Source: Saprospiraceae bacterium (GTDB taxonomy: Bacteria > Bacteroidota > Bacteroidia > Chitinophagales > Saprospiraceae). From it: DNA of 8,113 bases. The stretch is from assembly GCA_023299965.1 (NCBI GenBank), contig JALZVN010000309.1, positions 1 through 8,113 on the forward strand, written 5' to 3'. Made by a program: the position numbers and the translations under genes. Under the pieces are notes generated by a model. That model was not told the DNA's origin. It did not search any database and saw only the letters and a program-made list of their open reading frames with translations. The number at the start of each line of letters is the position of its first letter. The stretch's first letter is position 1. Shown here one piece after another: positions 6,957 through 8,113 of the stretch.

Positions 6957-7832
6957 ATGATGAATTCAGTATTAAAATTTTCAATTGTTCTTTTTGCAAT
7001 GTTTTTTGCTTTTGGGCAAGCTATTGCACAAGATCCTGAAGAGGATTTATTAAGAACAGAATCTAGCGCACCAGAAGACGATGATGCTCCTATTGATGGG
7101 ATTGTTAAAAAGAGACTGGTAGAAGAAAGGGAAATACTTACGTATGAACCAATTCGTGAAGCTGACATATTTTGGGAAAAGAAAGTATGGCGTGTTATTG
7201 ATATCAGAGAGAAGATGAATCTTCCTTTTGCATATCCAGAAATGCCTTTCTTTACTATTATTATGGACGCCGCTGTAAATGGTGAAATTGATACTTATAG
7301 TACTGAAGATGATAAGTTTACTTACAAGTTAGAGCCAGACGAAGTAGCCTCTATGGGTGCTTCAGTGGATACTGTAATCACATTCGATCCGGAAACGTAC
7401 GAAGAAAACATTCAAGTTGTAAGAAATGATTTGAATCCTGAAGACGTTAAAAGATATCGTGTAAAAGAAATATGGTTCTTTGATGAAGAGTCATCTACTA
7501 TGCAGGTTCGTATCTTAGGTATTGCACCGCTAAAGGATGTTACTGATGATAATGGTAACTTCAGATATGAGCAGCCTATGTTTTGGGTATACTATCCAAA
7601 CGTTAGAGAACTATTAGCTAGACATAATGTATTTAATCCAGGAAACGATGCTTCTAATATTACTTGGGAGGATTTGATGGAAAGAAGACTATTTTCTAGT
7701 TATATCATGAAATCATCGAACGTATATGATAGAAGACTTCAAGATTACTTGACAGGTGTTGATTTACTTTTAGAAGCAGACAAGATCAAGAATGAGTTGT
7801 TCAACTTCGAACAAGATCTGTGGTCATACTAA
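6957..7832 (+). CDS. gldN: T9SS / gliding motility protein GldN (PorN)
   Basis: This 291-aa periplasmic protein has a signal peptide (residues 1-24, cleavage after AIA, before QDPEED). An acidic linker (about 26-48) precedes the GldN domain. The signature READIFWEKKVWRVIDIREK (68-86) is followed by MNLPFAYP (87-94), then KEIWFFDEESSTMQVRILGIAP (170-191) and MFWVYYPNVRELL (208-220). The C-terminus runs through ITWEDLMERRLFSSYIMKSSN to LTGVDLLLEADKIKNELFNFEQDLW. All are typical of GldN/PorN. It binds GldK and forms the ring under the outer membrane that GldM touches. The ATG at 6957 is followed by another at 6960, and either gives a good signal peptide. It is the last gene of the cluster, with a strong terminator 18 bp after its stop. 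Confidence 0.97.
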   Translation: MMNSVLKFSIVLFAMFFAFGQAIAQDPEEDLLRTESSAPEDDDAPIDGIVKKRLVEEREILTYEPIREADIFWEKKVWRVIDIREKMNLPFAYPEMPFFTIIMDAAVNGEIDTYSTEDDKFTYKLEPDEVASMGASVDTVITFDPETYEENIQVVRNDLNPEDVKRYRVKEIWFFDEESSTMQVRILGIAPLKDVTDDNGNFRYEQPMFWVYYPNVRELLARHNVFNPGNDASNITWEDLMERRLFSSYIMKSSNVYDRRLQDYLTGVDLLLEADKIKNELFNFEQDLWSY

Positions 7833-7850
7833 TTATATAGTTTGAGAAAT

Positions 7851-7890
7851 AAAAAAAGCCAATCTGAGAAATCAGGTTGGCTTTTTTTAT
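7851..7890 (+). terminator. Strong intrinsic terminator after gldN
   Basis: GCCAATCTGA (7858-7867) pairs with TCAGGTTGGC (7872-7881) over 10 bp with one G-U pair and a GAAA tetraloop. Seven A precede the stem and seven T follow it (7882-7888), so it may work in both directions. It closes the gldLMN transcript. Confidence 0.92.
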
Positions 7891-7926
7891 TGGACAGTAC
7901 TCAAATTTTCTTTTGAAATCATTGAA

Positions 7927-8101
7927 GCTTATTATACCATTTGTAGTATAAAATGGCATGCAAGATTTTAGATAGGTATGCTCAAGGTCGAGGCGAAAAG
8001 CCTGCCTATGCCGGCAGGCAGGCGAAGAGACCTACCGCAGGTAGGTTGATTATTTGTATCAAAATATATGCGTCATGTTAAACTTCAAATGGTATTATAG
8101 C
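7927..8101. repeat. Repeat-like non-coding element with imperfect terminal inverted repeats
   Basis: This 175-bp stretch has no credible ORF on either strand. Its ends mirror each other: ATACCATTTG at 7934-7943 and its exact complement CAAATGGTAT at 8086-8095, extending outward as GCTTATT versus GCTATA on the complement. A second copy of the CCATTT word, inverted, lies at 7951-7956. The core is GC-rich in AT-rich surroundings and palindromic (listed separately). This looks like a dispersed intergenic repeat of the REP/MITE kind. No flanking target duplication was seen, and copy number cannot be judged from one window. Confidence 0.5.
7985..8046. repeat. GC-rich nested palindromes (core of the 3' element)
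   Basis: This core is about 63% GC by hand count. GCCTGCCT (8000-8007) pairs with AGGCAGGC (8016-8023). A shifted pairing GCCTGCC/GGCAGGC (8000-8006/8013-8019) is also possible because GGCA is repeated. AGGTC (7985-7989) pairs with GACCT (8029-8033) around that hairpin. ACCTACC (8030-8036) and GGTAGGT (8040-8046) form a separate 7-bp hairpin with a GCA loop, which competes with the outer pairing. Confidence 0.6.
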
Positions 8102-8113
8102 CCAACGCTACAC

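Noticed and set aside
5242..7168. Minus-strand ORFs opposite gldM and gldN (5242-5463, 6346-6618, 6929-7168)
   Set aside because: They are antisense to strongly conserved genes, with low-complexity translations and no domain of their own.
7891..8113. CRISPR array or tRNA gene in the 3' non-coding region
   Set aside because: There is no regularly spaced direct repeat and no cloverleaf. The symmetry is inverted, which fits a REP/MITE-like element better.

Overview
The window comes from a member of the Bacteroidota. It carries the core type IX secretion system (T9SS) / gliding motility genes in the order porP-gldK-gldL-gldM-gldN, which are known only from that phylum. The AT-rich DNA, weak or absent Shine-Dalgarno sequences, and a TTG-N19-TATATTTA promoter-like element before gldK fit this. 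A gliding Cytophagales-type lineage is plausible, but the sequence alone does not fix the genus.

Layout. (1) Positions 1-578, minus strand: the N-terminal 192 codons of an outer-membrane beta-barrel protein (PorT / OMP_b-brl_2 type), cut by the window edge. (2) Positions 675-1729, plus strand: a two-gene unit of a 92-aa conserved hypothetical protein and a PhnP-like metallo-beta-lactamase-fold hydrolase, 2 bp apart, both apparently starting at TTG. (3) Positions 1883-7832, plus strand: porP/sprF, gldK, gldL, gldM and gldN. (4) Positions 7851-7890: a strong intrinsic terminator that ends the cluster. (5) Positions 7927-8101: a non-coding, repeat-like element with imperfect inverted ends and a GC-rich palindromic core.

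How the T9SS genes work together (established for the families). GldL and GldM form the proton-driven inner-membrane motor, and the long periplasmic part of GldM spans the periplasm. It contacts the ring formed by the lipoprotein GldK and by GldN under the outer membrane. PorP/SprF is an outer-membrane barrel linked to the same machine and to surface anchoring of cargo. The gene order matches porPKLMN of Porphyromonas gingivalis. The key motor residues can be seen here (GldL K31 and E49; GldM R8 and Y16), so the motor looks functional.

Transcription appears segmented. There is a promoter-like element before gldK, a good terminator hairpin between gldK and gldL, small hairpins between gldM and gldN, and a strong terminator after gldN. 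No wholly new system is evident. The points most worth a second look are the 3' repeat element, the EF-hand-like loop in GldM, the internal terminator and the tandem TTG starts.
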